From NCBI GenBank assembly GCA_934433485.1, contig CAKRZR010000003.1:62001-126000 (forward strand): DNA of 64,000 nucleotides. The letters run 5' to 3'. The translations under genes and the position numbers were made by a program. Position 1 is the first letter of the stretch, and the number at the start of each line of letters is the position of its first letter. Below, in pieces: positions 41,202 through 50,700 of this stretch. The notes under the pieces were generated by a model. The model saw only the letters and a list, made by a program, of their open reading frames with translations. It had not been told where the DNA came from and ran no database searches. This stretch comes from an uncultured Eubacteriales bacterium. Its GTDB lineage: Bacteria > Bacillota > Clostridia > Oscillospirales > CAG-272.

Positions 41202-42614
41202 ATGAGCAATCGGATGCCAAACGCTGAAAAGACGATGGACAAGATCGTCGCGTTATGCAAGAACAGAGGCTTTATCTACGCCGGCAGCGAGATTTACGGC
41301 GGTCTCTCCAATTCCTGGGACTACGGCCCGCTGGGTGTGGAATTCAAGAACAACGTCAAAAAGGCGTGGTGGAAGAAGTTCGTCACCGAATGCAAATACA
41401 ATGTAGGACTCGATTCCGCGATCATCATGAACCCGCAGACCTGGGTCGCTTCCGGTCACCTCGGCGGCTTCTCCGATCCGCTCATGGACTGCAAGGTCTG
41501 CAAGAGCCGTCACAGAGCTGACAAGCTCATTGAAGACTACGCGTTCCAGAACCATCTGGACGTCAACCCGGCTGGCTGGTCGGACGACGAAATGAGCGCA
41601 TACATCAAAGAGAACCACATCGTATGCCCGGACTGCGGCAGCGCGGACTTCACCCCGATCCGCAAATTCAACCTGATGTTCAAGACCTTCATCGGCGTAA
41701 CGGAGGACTCCGCGAATACGGTATATCTCCGCCCGGAAACCGCACAGGGTATTTTCGTCAACTTCAAAAACGTCGCTCGTTCCTCCCGGAAAAAGATGCC
41801 GTTCGGCGTTGGTCAGATCGGCAAGTCCTTCCGTAACGAGATCACACCCGGCAACTTCGTGTTCCGTACCCGTGAATTTGAACAGATGGAGCTGGAGTTC
41901 TTCTGCAAGCCCGGCACCGACCTCGAGTGGTTCACCTACTGGCGCAACTATTGTGCCCAGTTCCTCTACAACCTCGGTCTCCAGGAAGAAAACGTGCGTC
42001 TGCGCGACCATTCTCCGGAGGAACTCTGCTTCTACTCCAAGGGCACAACGGACATCGAGTTCTTGTTCCCGTTCGGCTGGGGCGAGCTTTGGGGCATTGC
42101 GGACCGCACCGACTACGACCTGACCCAGCACCAAACCGTCTCCGGCGAATCGATGGAATATTTCGATCCCGAAACGAACGAAAAGTATATCCCGTACGTG
42201 GTCGAACCGTCCCTCGGCGCGGATCGTGTGGCGCTTGCTTTCCTCGTGGACGCGTATGATGAAGAAGTCGTCGATCCGGAAAAGAACGATACCCGCGTGG
42301 TGCTTCATCTTCATCCGGCCCTCGCTCCGGTCAAGGCCGCCGTCCTTCCGCTGTCGAAAAAGCTCTCCGCCGAAGCGGATGAAAAGCTGTACACGGATCT
42401 CTGCAAGCACTTCAACGTGGAATTTGACGACGCCGGCTCCATCGGCAAGCGGTACCGCCGTCAGGATGAGATCGGCACGCCGTTCTGCATCACGTACGAC
42501 TTTGACTCTCAGAACGACGGCTGCGTGACCGTTCGCGAAAGAGACTCCATGGAACAGGTGCGCATGCCCATTTCCGAGGTGGCTGCGTACATCGAAAAGC
42601 ACCTGGAATTTTAA
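41202..42614 (+). CDS. glyS: Glycyl-tRNA synthetase (class II, eukaryotic-type dimer)
   Basis: Charges tRNA-Gly. The 470-residue protein starts with AEKTMDKIVALCKNRGFIYA, has GGLSNSWDYGPLGVEFKNNV, the motif-2 region FRTREFEQMELEFFCKPGTD, motif-3-like GADRVALAFL, and a C-terminal anticodon-binding domain (ALAPVKAAVLPLSKKL, IGKRYRRQDEIGTPFCITYD). It is the alpha-2 type used by many Bacillota. No T-box is visible before this gene. Confidence 0.97.
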   Translation: MSNRMPNAEKTMDKIVALCKNRGFIYAGSEIYGGLSNSWDYGPLGVEFKNNVKKAWWKKFVTECKYNVGLDSAIIMNPQTWVASGHLGGFSDPLMDCKVCKSRHRADKLIEDYAFQNHLDVNPAGWSDDEMSAYIKENHIVCPDCGSADFTPIRKFNLMFKTFIGVTEDSANTVYLRPETAQGIFVNFKNVARSSRKKMPFGVGQIGKSFRNEITPGNFVFRTREFEQMELEFFCKPGTDLEWFTYWRNYCAQFLYNLGLQEENVRLRDHSPEELCFYSKGTTDIEFLFPFGWGELWGIADRTDYDLTQHQTVSGESMEYFDPETNEKYIPYVVEPSLGADRVALAFLVDAYDEEVVDPEKNDTRVVLHLHPALAPVKAAVLPLSKKLSAEADEKLYTDLCKHFNVEFDDAGSIGKRYRRQDEIGTPFCITYDFDSQNDGCVTVRERDSMEQVRMPISEVAAYIEKHLEF

Positions 42615-42630
42615 TGGATTTTCGTGCATA

Positions 42631-42657
42631 GGATCGGTACAGGTACTGTATCGATCC
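42631..42657 (+). repeat. 12-bp hairpin between glyS and the epimerase gene
   Basis: GGATCGGTACAG and CTGTATCGATCC pair with one G-T and a 3-nt loop (GTA). The following T-run is weak (GGTTTTA), so this is a possible weak terminator or an RNA-processing site. Confidence 0.5.
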
Positions 42658-42695
42658 GGCACCGGTTTTAGCAGATGGAAGGCAAGGAGAACGGT

Positions 42696-43592
42696 ATGTT
42701 ATACACCATTCAAACTCCCAAATCGAAAGCAGTCGTATCCACATACGGCGGCGAAATGCACAGCTATTCCCACATGGACGCGGACGGAGAAAACGCCTAT
42801 CTCTGGAGCGGCGACCGTCGCTTCTGGGATGAACACGCACCGGTTCTGTTCCCCGTTGTCTGCACGCCAAAGGATATGAAAATGGCGCACGACGGCGTGG
42901 AATACCCGATGATGAAGCACGGCTTTGCATCCACAAGTGAATTTACCCCCGTTTTGCAGACGCCGGATACCGTTGCCTTCGCCTTGGAGGAAAGCGCGGA
43001 TTCTCTCGCCATGTTCCCGTTCCGTTTCCGGCTGGAAAACCGCTATACCGTCACCGACACCGGCTTTTCCGCTGCGTTCACCGTGACAAATCGCGACAGC
43101 CGTCCCATGACGTACTGCATCGGCGGTCATCCAGGTTTTCGTCTGCCCCTGTACGCCGGCGATCGCTTTTCCGACTACGATCTCGTATTCACGGACGCGA
43201 CCGGCGCGTATGTCACCGGCACCGCGAACGGTCTGATGGATCCGGCTCTGCCGCACCTCGACAAGATCCGCGACAATGTACTCCATCTGTCGTACGAAAC
43301 CTTTGGCGGCGACACGCTGATCATCCAGAATCTGCCCGTCAAGCAGGTGCGTCTTGTCAACCGGTACACCGGTCGCGGGATCCTCTTTACCTTTGACGGT
43401 CTGGAGGTGCTCGGTCTGTGGACAATGTCCGACGAACGCTCTCCGTTTGTCTGCCTGGAGCCCTGGAACGGACTGCCCGCCTCCTCCGATGAAACCACCG
43501 ACGCCAGAAGCAAAAAGTACGCCCGCACGCTCACGCCCGGCAGCTCGCACACCGTGAACTACTCCGTCAACGTGATCCCGGGAACAAAATAA
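42696..43592 (+). CDS. Aldose 1-epimerase family protein
   Basis: The 298-residue protein has a galactose mutarotase-like fold: VVSTYGGEMHSYSHMDADGE, LWSGDRRFWDEHAPVLFPVV, MKHGFASTSEF, and CIGGHPGFRLPLYAGD with the catalytic-type His, plus a Glu in VCLEPWNGLP. It likely interconverts anomers of hexoses. It begins after AAGGAGAACGGT at 42684-42695; the frame is open a little further upstream. It follows glyS by 81 nt. Confidence 0.9.
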   Translation: MLYTIQTPKSKAVVSTYGGEMHSYSHMDADGENAYLWSGDRRFWDEHAPVLFPVVCTPKDMKMAHDGVEYPMMKHGFASTSEFTPVLQTPDTVAFALEESADSLAMFPFRFRLENRYTVTDTGFSAAFTVTNRDSRPMTYCIGGHPGFRLPLYAGDRFSDYDLVFTDATGAYVTGTANGLMDPALPHLDKIRDNVLHLSYETFGGDTLIIQNLPVKQVRLVNRYTGRGILFTFDGLEVLGLWTMSDERSPFVCLEPWNGLPASSDETTDARSKKYARTLTPGSSHTVNYSVNVIPGTK

Positions 43593-43607
43593 GACACGGT
43601 AAAACAA

Positions 43608-43662
43608 AGGGAAGACTTTCCCACGGGAAGAAGATCCCGTAGAGTGAGTCTTCCCTATTTTT
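43608..43662 (+). terminator. Terminator after the epimerase gene
   Basis: AGGGAAGACT (43608-43617) and AGTCTTCCCT (43647-43656) form a 10-bp stem with an inner ACGGGA/TCCCGT stem, followed by ATTTTTTC. Confidence 0.9.
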
Positions 43663-43683
43663 TCGAATCACGAGGAGACACAC

Positions 43684-44610
43684 GTGAATCTTTGCAATCT
43701 CACCGAAGTCCGCGCACTGCTGGATCGCTACGGACTCGCACCGAAAAAGGGCTTCGGACAGAACTTTCTCATCCGCTCCGCCGTTCCGATGGAAATATCC
43801 GCCTCCGCACACCGTCTCGCGCCATCGGACAAGCCCGCCGGGGTGCTGGAAATCGGACCCGGCGTCGGCGCGCTCACACAATATCTCAGTATGGATTTCG
43901 ACCGCGTGGTCTGCGTGGAGATCGACCATGGCCTGATCCCGCTGCTTGGCGAGGTTTTCGGCGATACCGACAATGTGACCATCGTGGAAGCGGACTTCAT
44001 GCAGCTCGATCTGCCAGCGTTTCTGGACGAATATTTCGGCGATCTTCTCGCATCCGGCGGCACGGTCAGCATCTGCGCGAACCTACCGTATTATATCACA
44101 ACCCCGGTTCTGATGAAGATCCTTGAAAGCTGGAACCCGCTAGATCCGGTGCCGCTGTCCGGGATCACGATTATGATCCAGCTCGAGGTAGCAAGGCGGA
44201 TCTGCGCCGCGGAAACGGACAAAGAGTACGGCGCGATCACGGCGGCGGTCGGACTCAAGGCGGAGGCGCACAAGGTATTCGACGTATCCGCAGGAAATTT
44301 CTATCCGGTGCCGAAGGTGGATTCCGCGGTCTGCGCCATCGTGCCGCACGGCGGGATCCGCACCGTGTACCCCGCTCTGCCGGACGATCCCGTTTTTGCC
44401 GCCAATTTTGCGAAAACGGTCCCGGAGGTGATCGGACTGGCGTTCGGTCAGCGGCGCAAAACCCTCACCAATTCGCTCTCGGCACGATTTCCCAAGGACA
44501 AAACAGCCGCCGCGCTGCGGGAAATGGGACTGCGTGAGGACATCCGCGGGGAAAAGCTCTCCGCCGCCGATTTCTGTACGTTGACGGCGCAGCTTCTAAA
44601 GGAGGAATGA
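43684..44610 (+). CDS. rsmA: 16S rRNA dimethyladenosine transferase KsgA/RsmA
   Basis: Dimethylates A1518 and A1519 of 16S rRNA. The 308-residue protein has KKGFGQNFLI at the N terminus, the SAM motif LEIGPGVGALTQYL, VCVEIDHGLIPLL and the catalytic NLPYYITTPVLM, then PVPKVDSAVCAI and FGQRRKTLTNSL. The start codon is GTG at 43684, ~8 nt after GAGGAG. It follows a strong terminator, so a promoter should lie in the short gap, though I could not identify one. Confidence 0.97.
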   Translation: MNLCNLTEVRALLDRYGLAPKKGFGQNFLIRSAVPMEISASAHRLAPSDKPAGVLEIGPGVGALTQYLSMDFDRVVCVEIDHGLIPLLGEVFGDTDNVTIVEADFMQLDLPAFLDEYFGDLLASGGTVSICANLPYYITTPVLMKILESWNPLDPVPLSGITIMIQLEVARRICAAETDKEYGAITAAVGLKAEAHKVFDVSAGNFYPVPKVDSAVCAIVPHGGIRTVYPALPDDPVFAANFAKTVPEVIGLAFGQRRKTLTNSLSARFPKDKTAAALREMGLREDIRGEKLSAADFCTLTAQLLKEE

Positions 44611-44613
44611 CCC

Positions 44614-46728
44614 ATGCTACAGCTTGTCCGACTGTCGCCGGCATACCGCGCGCAGCTCAACGAATTGATGGACGAATGGATCCTGGAGGGTACGGAAAAT
44701 ATCGTGCCATGGGCGATCTGCAAGAACGACTACCACGATTTTGACGCGTATCTTGCCGATCTGGAAATCAAAGAGCCGCGGGACGGGAAAGTACCCGACA
44801 CGACCTGCTTCTGTCTCGATACCGAAACGAACCGCTTTGTCGGTGCCGTCAATATCCGCCACTACCTGAACGATTATCTCATGCGCTGCGGCGGACACAT
44901 CGGCGACGGCATCCGTCCCAGCATGCGCGGGAAAGGACTCGGCGCCAAAATGCTCGCGCTTGCCCTCGACGAATGCCGCAAAATGGGGCTCGAACGGGTA
45001 CTGATGGTATGCGACGCGGAAAACCATGCCTCCGCACGTACGATCCAGAAAAACGGCGGGATTCTGGAAAACCGAACCGTCGAGAAAGGCTGTGAAATCG
45101 AGCGGTACTGGATCGACCTCACAAGCAGTGACCGTGAAATCGTATCGTTTACGAATTTCTACGCTTCCATGGATGACGACGCGTTGGCCGCACTCGGAAA
45201 AGCGTCGTCGTATCTTCTCGAGCATCCAAACGCCGATTTCATGATTCCCGCGGAAACCTACCGGATCACCTCACCTCTGGCGCGGGAGGCAATGGCGCAT
45301 GTGCTCTCCGGCGATTGGGGCGAGAATCCACAGAAGGTCATGTTCAACCCGCACTATCGCTACGACAGCGGCTTTTCCCTTGCCGGACAGCACGGAACTG
45401 CCGTCTACGCCGATCGCGCGACGTTTCTGGTAGACGGATTCATGGAGCCCGTGACCATCGCGGACTGTACAGACGTAACGCTGCGCGGACTTACGATCGA
45501 TCATCTGCGTAAGCCGTACGCGTTTGGCACGGTGGCGTCGCTTTCAGAGTCCTTGAACGGTTGGCGCGACTGCGTGATCCGCCTGGACGACGCGTGTCCC
45601 ATCACGGAAAATTCCCCGATCCGTCTGCGCTACGGCTTTTTCGACCCGGAGACGTGCGCCAACCGTTACGCAAATGCCGAGCCGCCGGTGTACATAGATG
45701 CGCACCATATCAGGACTCGCGTGCAGGGCGACTGTGTCCGTCTCGGCGACGCGTTCTGCACCGTCCACACATTCCACGCGCGACCGGGTATTCTCATCGA
45801 ACGCGCGAAAAACGTGCGTCTCGTAGATGTGACGATCCACAGCCAGCCGGGTATGGGCATCGTCGGGAACCGCAGTGAGGACGTGGTGATCGAAAGGCTG
45901 TCCGTCGTGCCGTCAAGGGGACAGTATTGGTCGTCGAACACGGACGCCACACACTTCACCGCGATGAAGGGACTGCTGCGCTTCTCGCACTGCCGCTTCT
46001 CCCACCACGGCGACGACGCGACCAATGTCCACGGATATTACCAGGCGGTTGTAGGCGTCTGCGGCGGCAACACCTATCTGACGCAGGAGAAAACGCCCGA
46101 TGGAACGCACGCGCAAACCCTTGACTATCCCGATATCGGCGACACCGTGGAGGTTTCGCGCATCGATTCCATGGAAGTCGTGGATACGCTGACTGTTGTG
46201 GGCTGCACGTCTCTGCCTGACGCGTGGATGTGCCGCGTCACCTTTGACCATGCGCTGCCGGAGGATACAGATGGACTGATCCTCGCCGATGTAACGAGAC
46301 TGCCGCGGGTAGAATTTGTGGACTGCGACGTTTCCCACCATTTCGCGCGGAGCGTACTGCTCAAAAACCGCGATTCCCTGGTCGAGAACTGCACGTTCCA
46401 TCGCGTGCAGGGACCCGCTGTGGTCGCCGCTGCCGAAGCATACTGGTACGAGGGCGTGTGCCCGGCGAATCTTACGGTACGCGGTTGTCGGATCACGGAC
46501 TGCGGCATGTGGGGCGAGGCTGCCGGGATCGTTGTGAAAGCGGACTGCGATCATCCCGCCGGACAGACCATCCGCAACGTATCAATCACGGACAACGAAA
46601 TCTCCGCCGATGCTGCGCATGGGATTTTTGTGCGCAATACAGATGGCGTGATGATTCGCGGCAACCGGATCCATGTTCAGGACGCGCCGGTTGTGATCGA
46701 GAGCTGCACACACGTGACCGCGGAATAA
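44614..46728 (+). CDS. GNAT acetyltransferase fused to a right-handed beta-helix domain
   Basis: At 704 residues this is a two-domain protein. The N-terminal ~175 residues are a GNAT domain (GDGIRPSMRGKGLGAKMLAL with the acetyl-CoA loop RGKGLG, MVCDAENHASARTIQKNGG). After a link (about 176-200) come ~500 residues of right-handed beta-helix turns with repeats such as VTIADCTDVTLRGLTIDHL and LLRFSHCRFSHHGDDATNVHG. The GDDATNVHG segment is like GH110 alpha-galactosidases. No signal peptide, so presumably cytoplasmic. The combination is unusual. Start has AAAGGAGGA inside the rsmA end. Confidence 0.85.
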   Translation: MLQLVRLSPAYRAQLNELMDEWILEGTENIVPWAICKNDYHDFDAYLADLEIKEPRDGKVPDTTCFCLDTETNRFVGAVNIRHYLNDYLMRCGGHIGDGIRPSMRGKGLGAKMLALALDECRKMGLERVLMVCDAENHASARTIQKNGGILENRTVEKGCEIERYWIDLTSSDREIVSFTNFYASMDDDALAALGKASSYLLEHPNADFMIPAETYRITSPLAREAMAHVLSGDWGENPQKVMFNPHYRYDSGFSLAGQHGTAVYADRATFLVDGFMEPVTIADCTDVTLRGLTIDHLRKPYAFGTVASLSESLNGWRDCVIRLDDACPITENSPIRLRYGFFDPETCANRYANAEPPVYIDAHHIRTRVQGDCVRLGDAFCTVHTFHARPGILIERAKNVRLVDVTIHSQPGMGIVGNRSEDVVIERLSVVPSRGQYWSSNTDATHFTAMKGLLRFSHCRFSHHGDDATNVHGYYQAVVGVCGGNTYLTQEKTPDGTHAQTLDYPDIGDTVEVSRIDSMEVVDTLTVVGCTSLPDAWMCRVTFDHALPEDTDGLILADVTRLPRVEFVDCDVSHHFARSVLLKNRDSLVENCTFHRVQGPAVVAAAEAYWYEGVCPANLTVRGCRITDCGMWGEAAGIVVKADCDHPAGQTIRNVSITDNEISADAAHGIFVRNTDGVMIRGNRIHVQDAPVVIESCTHVTAE

Positions 46729-46759
46729 ATCCGCCGCATAGGACATAGGAGGACAACCG

Positions 46760-47626
46760 ATGATCTACCTGCGCCGCTTTACGATCCCCAGCCGATCCCG
46801 TGAGGAAGCGCGCCTGTACTGCAACGACTACCCGTTCGGCGTTTTCCCGCGCATTGGCCTGCACACGATCGATTTTTCCGACGTGACCGTATTCTGCGGC
46901 GGCAACGGCACCGGAAAAACGACACTGCTCAACGTGATTGCCGAAACCCTCCGTCTGCCGCGGCTTGGTCTGTTCAACACAAGCGAAGCATTCGGCAGCT
47001 ATGTACAAATGTGCGACGCAGAGGTGCACCGCGACCGGATCCCGGCTGGCAGCGCCATGTTCACGAGTGACGATGTGTTTGCGGAAATTCTGAACCGGCG
47101 TGTCGTGAACCGCGATATCGGCGAAAAGCGCGCGGTCTCCGCGAACGAATACGACAGAGAAAAAGCGGCGGATCAGGCGGGGGATCTCGTGCAGTTCCGC
47201 TCCATGGCGGATTACGACGCGCTTGACAGACGCGTACGAGCGAGACGAAAATCCCGCAGCCAGTACGTAGCCGAGGACGCCGGTACTTATCGCCCTGTGG
47301 ACTCCAACGGTCAGCACGCGCTTGTCTTTTATAAAGAGCATTTCTCCGAAAACGCGCTATACCTCCTCGACGAGCCGGAAAACAGTCTCTCCCCGGTATA
47401 TCAGGCAGAGCTTGCGAACTGGATCACGGATTGCGCGCGCTTTTTCGGCTGTCAGTTCGTGATCGCGACGCACAGTCCGTTCTTCATCTCCCTGCCGCAC
47501 GCCGCCGTGTACGATTTTGACACGTATCCTGTAGAGGTGCGCCCCTGGTGGGAGAATCGAAATATGCAGACCTACTACGCGCTGTTCCGAGACAACAGAG
47601 AGCATTTTGAGGGGATAAGCGAATAA
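46760..47626 (+). CDS. AAA-type ATPase (ABC/SMC-like)
   Basis: The 288-residue protein has Walker A CGGNGTGKTTLLNV (about 47-60), a signature-like stretch RKSRSQY (about 165), LYLLDEPENSLSPVYQAE (Walker B, about 200) and VIATHSPFFISLPHA (H-loop). It belongs to the small stand-alone AAA ATPases found widely in Bacillota; function not assigned. It is not next to a nuclease or toxin gene. GGAGGACAACCG precedes the ATG, 31 nt after the beta-helix gene. Confidence 0.88.
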   Translation: MIYLRRFTIPSRSREEARLYCNDYPFGVFPRIGLHTIDFSDVTVFCGGNGTGKTTLLNVIAETLRLPRLGLFNTSEAFGSYVQMCDAEVHRDRIPAGSAMFTSDDVFAEILNRRVVNRDIGEKRAVSANEYDREKAADQAGDLVQFRSMADYDALDRRVRARRKSRSQYVAEDAGTYRPVDSNGQHALVFYKEHFSENALYLLDEPENSLSPVYQAELANWITDCARFFGCQFVIATHSPFFISLPHAAVYDFDTYPVEVRPWWENRNMQTYYALFRDNREHFEGISE

Positions 47627-47628
47627 GC

Positions 47629-47663
47629 AAAAAGCGTGGCATTCCATTTGAGCCACGCTTTTC
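47629..47663. terminator. Bidirectional terminator after the ATPase gene
   Basis: AAAGCGTGGC and GCCACGCTTT form a 10-bp stem with T-runs on both strands. Confidence 0.88.
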
Positions 47664-47682
47664 TTCTATGATAACGTATCAC

Positions 47683-47721
47683 AAAAAGCCGATGCACTCA
47701 CAGCGGAGTACACCGGCTTTT
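47683..47721 (-). terminator. Terminator of the pyruvate oxidoreductase gene
   Basis: AAAAGCCG and CGGCTTTT are 8-nt arms around a 22-nt loop; on the reverse strand it gives a stem and TTTTTG, about 58 nt after the stop. Confidence 0.75.
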
Positions 47722-47778
47722 GTTATGCGAGTTTACGCGATCTTGTCACGTATCTCTCGCGTTACGCAACTCTCGCGA

Positions 47779-50700
47779 TTATTCGTACAGCTTGCCGTAC
47801 TTGGTGAGCCGTTCGAACTTCGCCTTTGCGTTTTCGGCAGCTTCCTCGAAGAGCTTTGCAGCGCGTTCCGGATTTGCCTGTGCGAGACGGTTGTAACGGT
47901 TCTCGTTCTTGATGAAGTCGATGTAGTTAGCGGTCGGCTCCTTGCAGTCGAGGATGAAGGGATTCTTGCCCTCGGCCTTGAGTGCCGGATTGAACCGGAA
48001 CATCTGCCAGTAACCAGCCTCAACCGCCTTCTTCATCTCAAGCTGGCAGTTTGCCATGGTACCCTTGATGCCGTGCATTTCGCAGGGTGCGTAGCCGATG
48101 ACGATGGACGGGCCGTGATAAGCTTCCGCTTCCGTCAGAGCCTTCAGGAGCTGGTTCATGTCCGCGCCCATAGCGACCTGTGCCACGTAAACGTAGCCGT
48201 AGGACATTGCGATTTCCGCAAGGTTCTTCTTGCCGATCGCCTTGCCTGCCGCCGCGAACTGTGCGACCTGACCGATGTTGGAGGCCTTGGAAGCCTGTCC
48301 GCCGGTGTTGGAATATACCTCGGTGTCGAAGACCATGATGTTGACGTCCTCACCGGAAGCGATGACGTGGTCCAGACCGCCGAAGCCGATGTCGTATGCC
48401 CAGCCGTCGCCGCCGAAGATCCAGATGGACTTCTTTGCGAGGTAGGTCTTTTCTGCAAGCACCTCGGGAGCGATCGGACATCCGGCTGCTGCTGCCTTTT
48501 CAAGCTCCGGAATCAGAGCCTTGGTAGCGGCGTCGTTTGCCTTACCGTCATCCTTGGTGTCGAGATATGCCTTAGCGGCTGCCTTGAAGGAATCGGACGC
48601 CTTATCGGAGGCTGCCATTTCCTCGATCTTTGCGATCATGCGGTTGCGGATCGTCTTCTGACCGAGATAGATACCGAGACCATGCTCCGCGTTGTCCTCG
48701 AACAGGGAGTTTGCCCATGCCGGACCGTGACCGGATTCGTTGTTAACGGTGTACGGCGTTGCCGGAGCGGAACCACCCCAAATGGAGGAACAGCCGGTAG
48801 CGTTGGAGATGTACATTCTTTCGCCGAAGAGCTGTGTGATCAGGCGCGCGTAAGAGGTTTCGGCACAGCCTGCGCAGGAACCGGAGAACTCAAGCAGCGG
48901 CTGCTTGAACTGGCTGCCCTTAACGGTGTTGTTGATCAGTTCCGGCTTCTCTGAAACGTTTGCTACCGCGTAATCGAACGGAGCCTGCTGATCTTCCTGG
49001 GTTTCCTGGAGAACCATACGGATCGCTTTCTTGTCGGTGCCGTCCTTTTCCGCCTTTGCGGTGACAGGGCAAGCCTTGACACAGAGGGTACAACCCATAC
49101 AGTCGAGCGGAGAAACTGCCATAGAGAACTTGTAGTTCGTCTTTACGACCGGCTTGGCGGTGAACTTGGTGGCAGCGGGCGCCTTGGCGGCTTCTTCCTC
49201 GGTCATTGCGAACGGACGGATCGCTGCATGCGGGCACACGAATGCGCAGTTGTTGCACTGGATGCAGTTTTCCGGAATCCATTCCGGCACGTATACAGCG
49301 ACACCGCGCTTTTCAGCGGCAGCGGCACCCTGCGGGAACGTACCGTCTACGTAGTCGGAGAACGCGGATACAGGGAGCTTATCGCCTGCCATAGCGTCTA
49401 CGGGATCTACGATGGTGTTGACAAACTTGACGAGATCGGCTCTCTTACCGGTAAATTCCGCCTTCGGAGCGTCCTCACCGGCGTTCTTCCATGCTTCCGG
49501 AATGTCGATCTTCACAGCGGCGTCCGCACCTGCGTCGATGGCGGCATAGTTGAGGTCAACCATAGCCTGACCCTTCTTGATGTAGGACTTGTACGCCATC
49601 TTCTTCATGTATTCAATGGCTTCGTCCTTCGGCAGGATGTTGGCGAGTGCGAAGAACGCGGACTGGAGAACGGTATTCTTAACCTTCGCGTTGCCGATCT
49701 GCTTGGTAGCGATGGTGGTCGCATTGATGGTGTAGAAGTTTACGTTGTTGTTCGCAAGGTAAGACTTCACGTGGTTCGGCAGATGTTCTTCCAGTGCAGC
49801 CATATCCCAGGAGCAGTCGAGAAGGAACGTGCCGCCCGGCTTGATGTCGCTGACCATGTCGTACTTATGGAGGTAGGACTGGTTGTGGCAGGCAACGAAG
49901 TCGGCCTTATTGATGTAGTACGGGCTCTTGATGGGCTTGTCACCGAAACGCAGGTGGGAGATGGTGATACCGCCGGTCTTCTTGGAGTCGTACTGGAAGT
50001 ATGCCTGGATGTACTTATCGGTATGGTCGCCGATGATCTTGATGGAGTTCTTGTTCGCGCCAACGGTACCGTCACCGCCGAGACCCCAGAACTTGCAGGC
50101 GATGGTGCCCTTTGCAGCGGTATCCGGAGCCGGATGCTCGACCAGAGAATGACCGGTCACGTCGTCCACGATGCCGATGGTGAAGCCGTTCTTCGGAGCT
50201 TCGTCCGCAAGGTTTTCGTATACGGCGAAGATGGACTGCGGCGGGGTATCCTTGGAGCCGAGACCGTAACGGCCGCCGACCACCTTAATATCGGTTCTGC
50301 CGGTGTTGGACAGAGCGGTAACCACGTCGAGGTACAACGGTTCGCCAAGTGCGCCGGGTTCCTTGGTTCTGTCGAGAACAGCGATCTTCTTGCAGGTTGC
50401 CGGAATGGCCTCGGAGAGCTTTTCCGCAACGAACGGGCGGTACAGACGGACCTTGACAAGACCGACCTTTTCGCCCTGTGCCAGCATGTAGTCGATGACT
50501 TCCTCAGCCACGTCACATACGGAACCCATAGCCACGATCACGCGCTCAGCATCCGGTGCGCCATAATAGTTGAACAGCTTGTAATCGGTGCCGATCTTGG
50601 CGTTGACCTTGTCCATGTATTCTTCCACGATGGACGGGAACGCATCATAGTAGCGGTTGCAGGCTTCTCTGTGCTGGAAGAAGATGTCGCCGTTTTCCGC

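Noticed and set aside
41253..42662. A 469-codon minus-strand frame opposite glyS
   Set aside because: The glycyl-tRNA synthetase motifs on the plus strand explain the sequence; the reverse frame is a by-product of codon bias.
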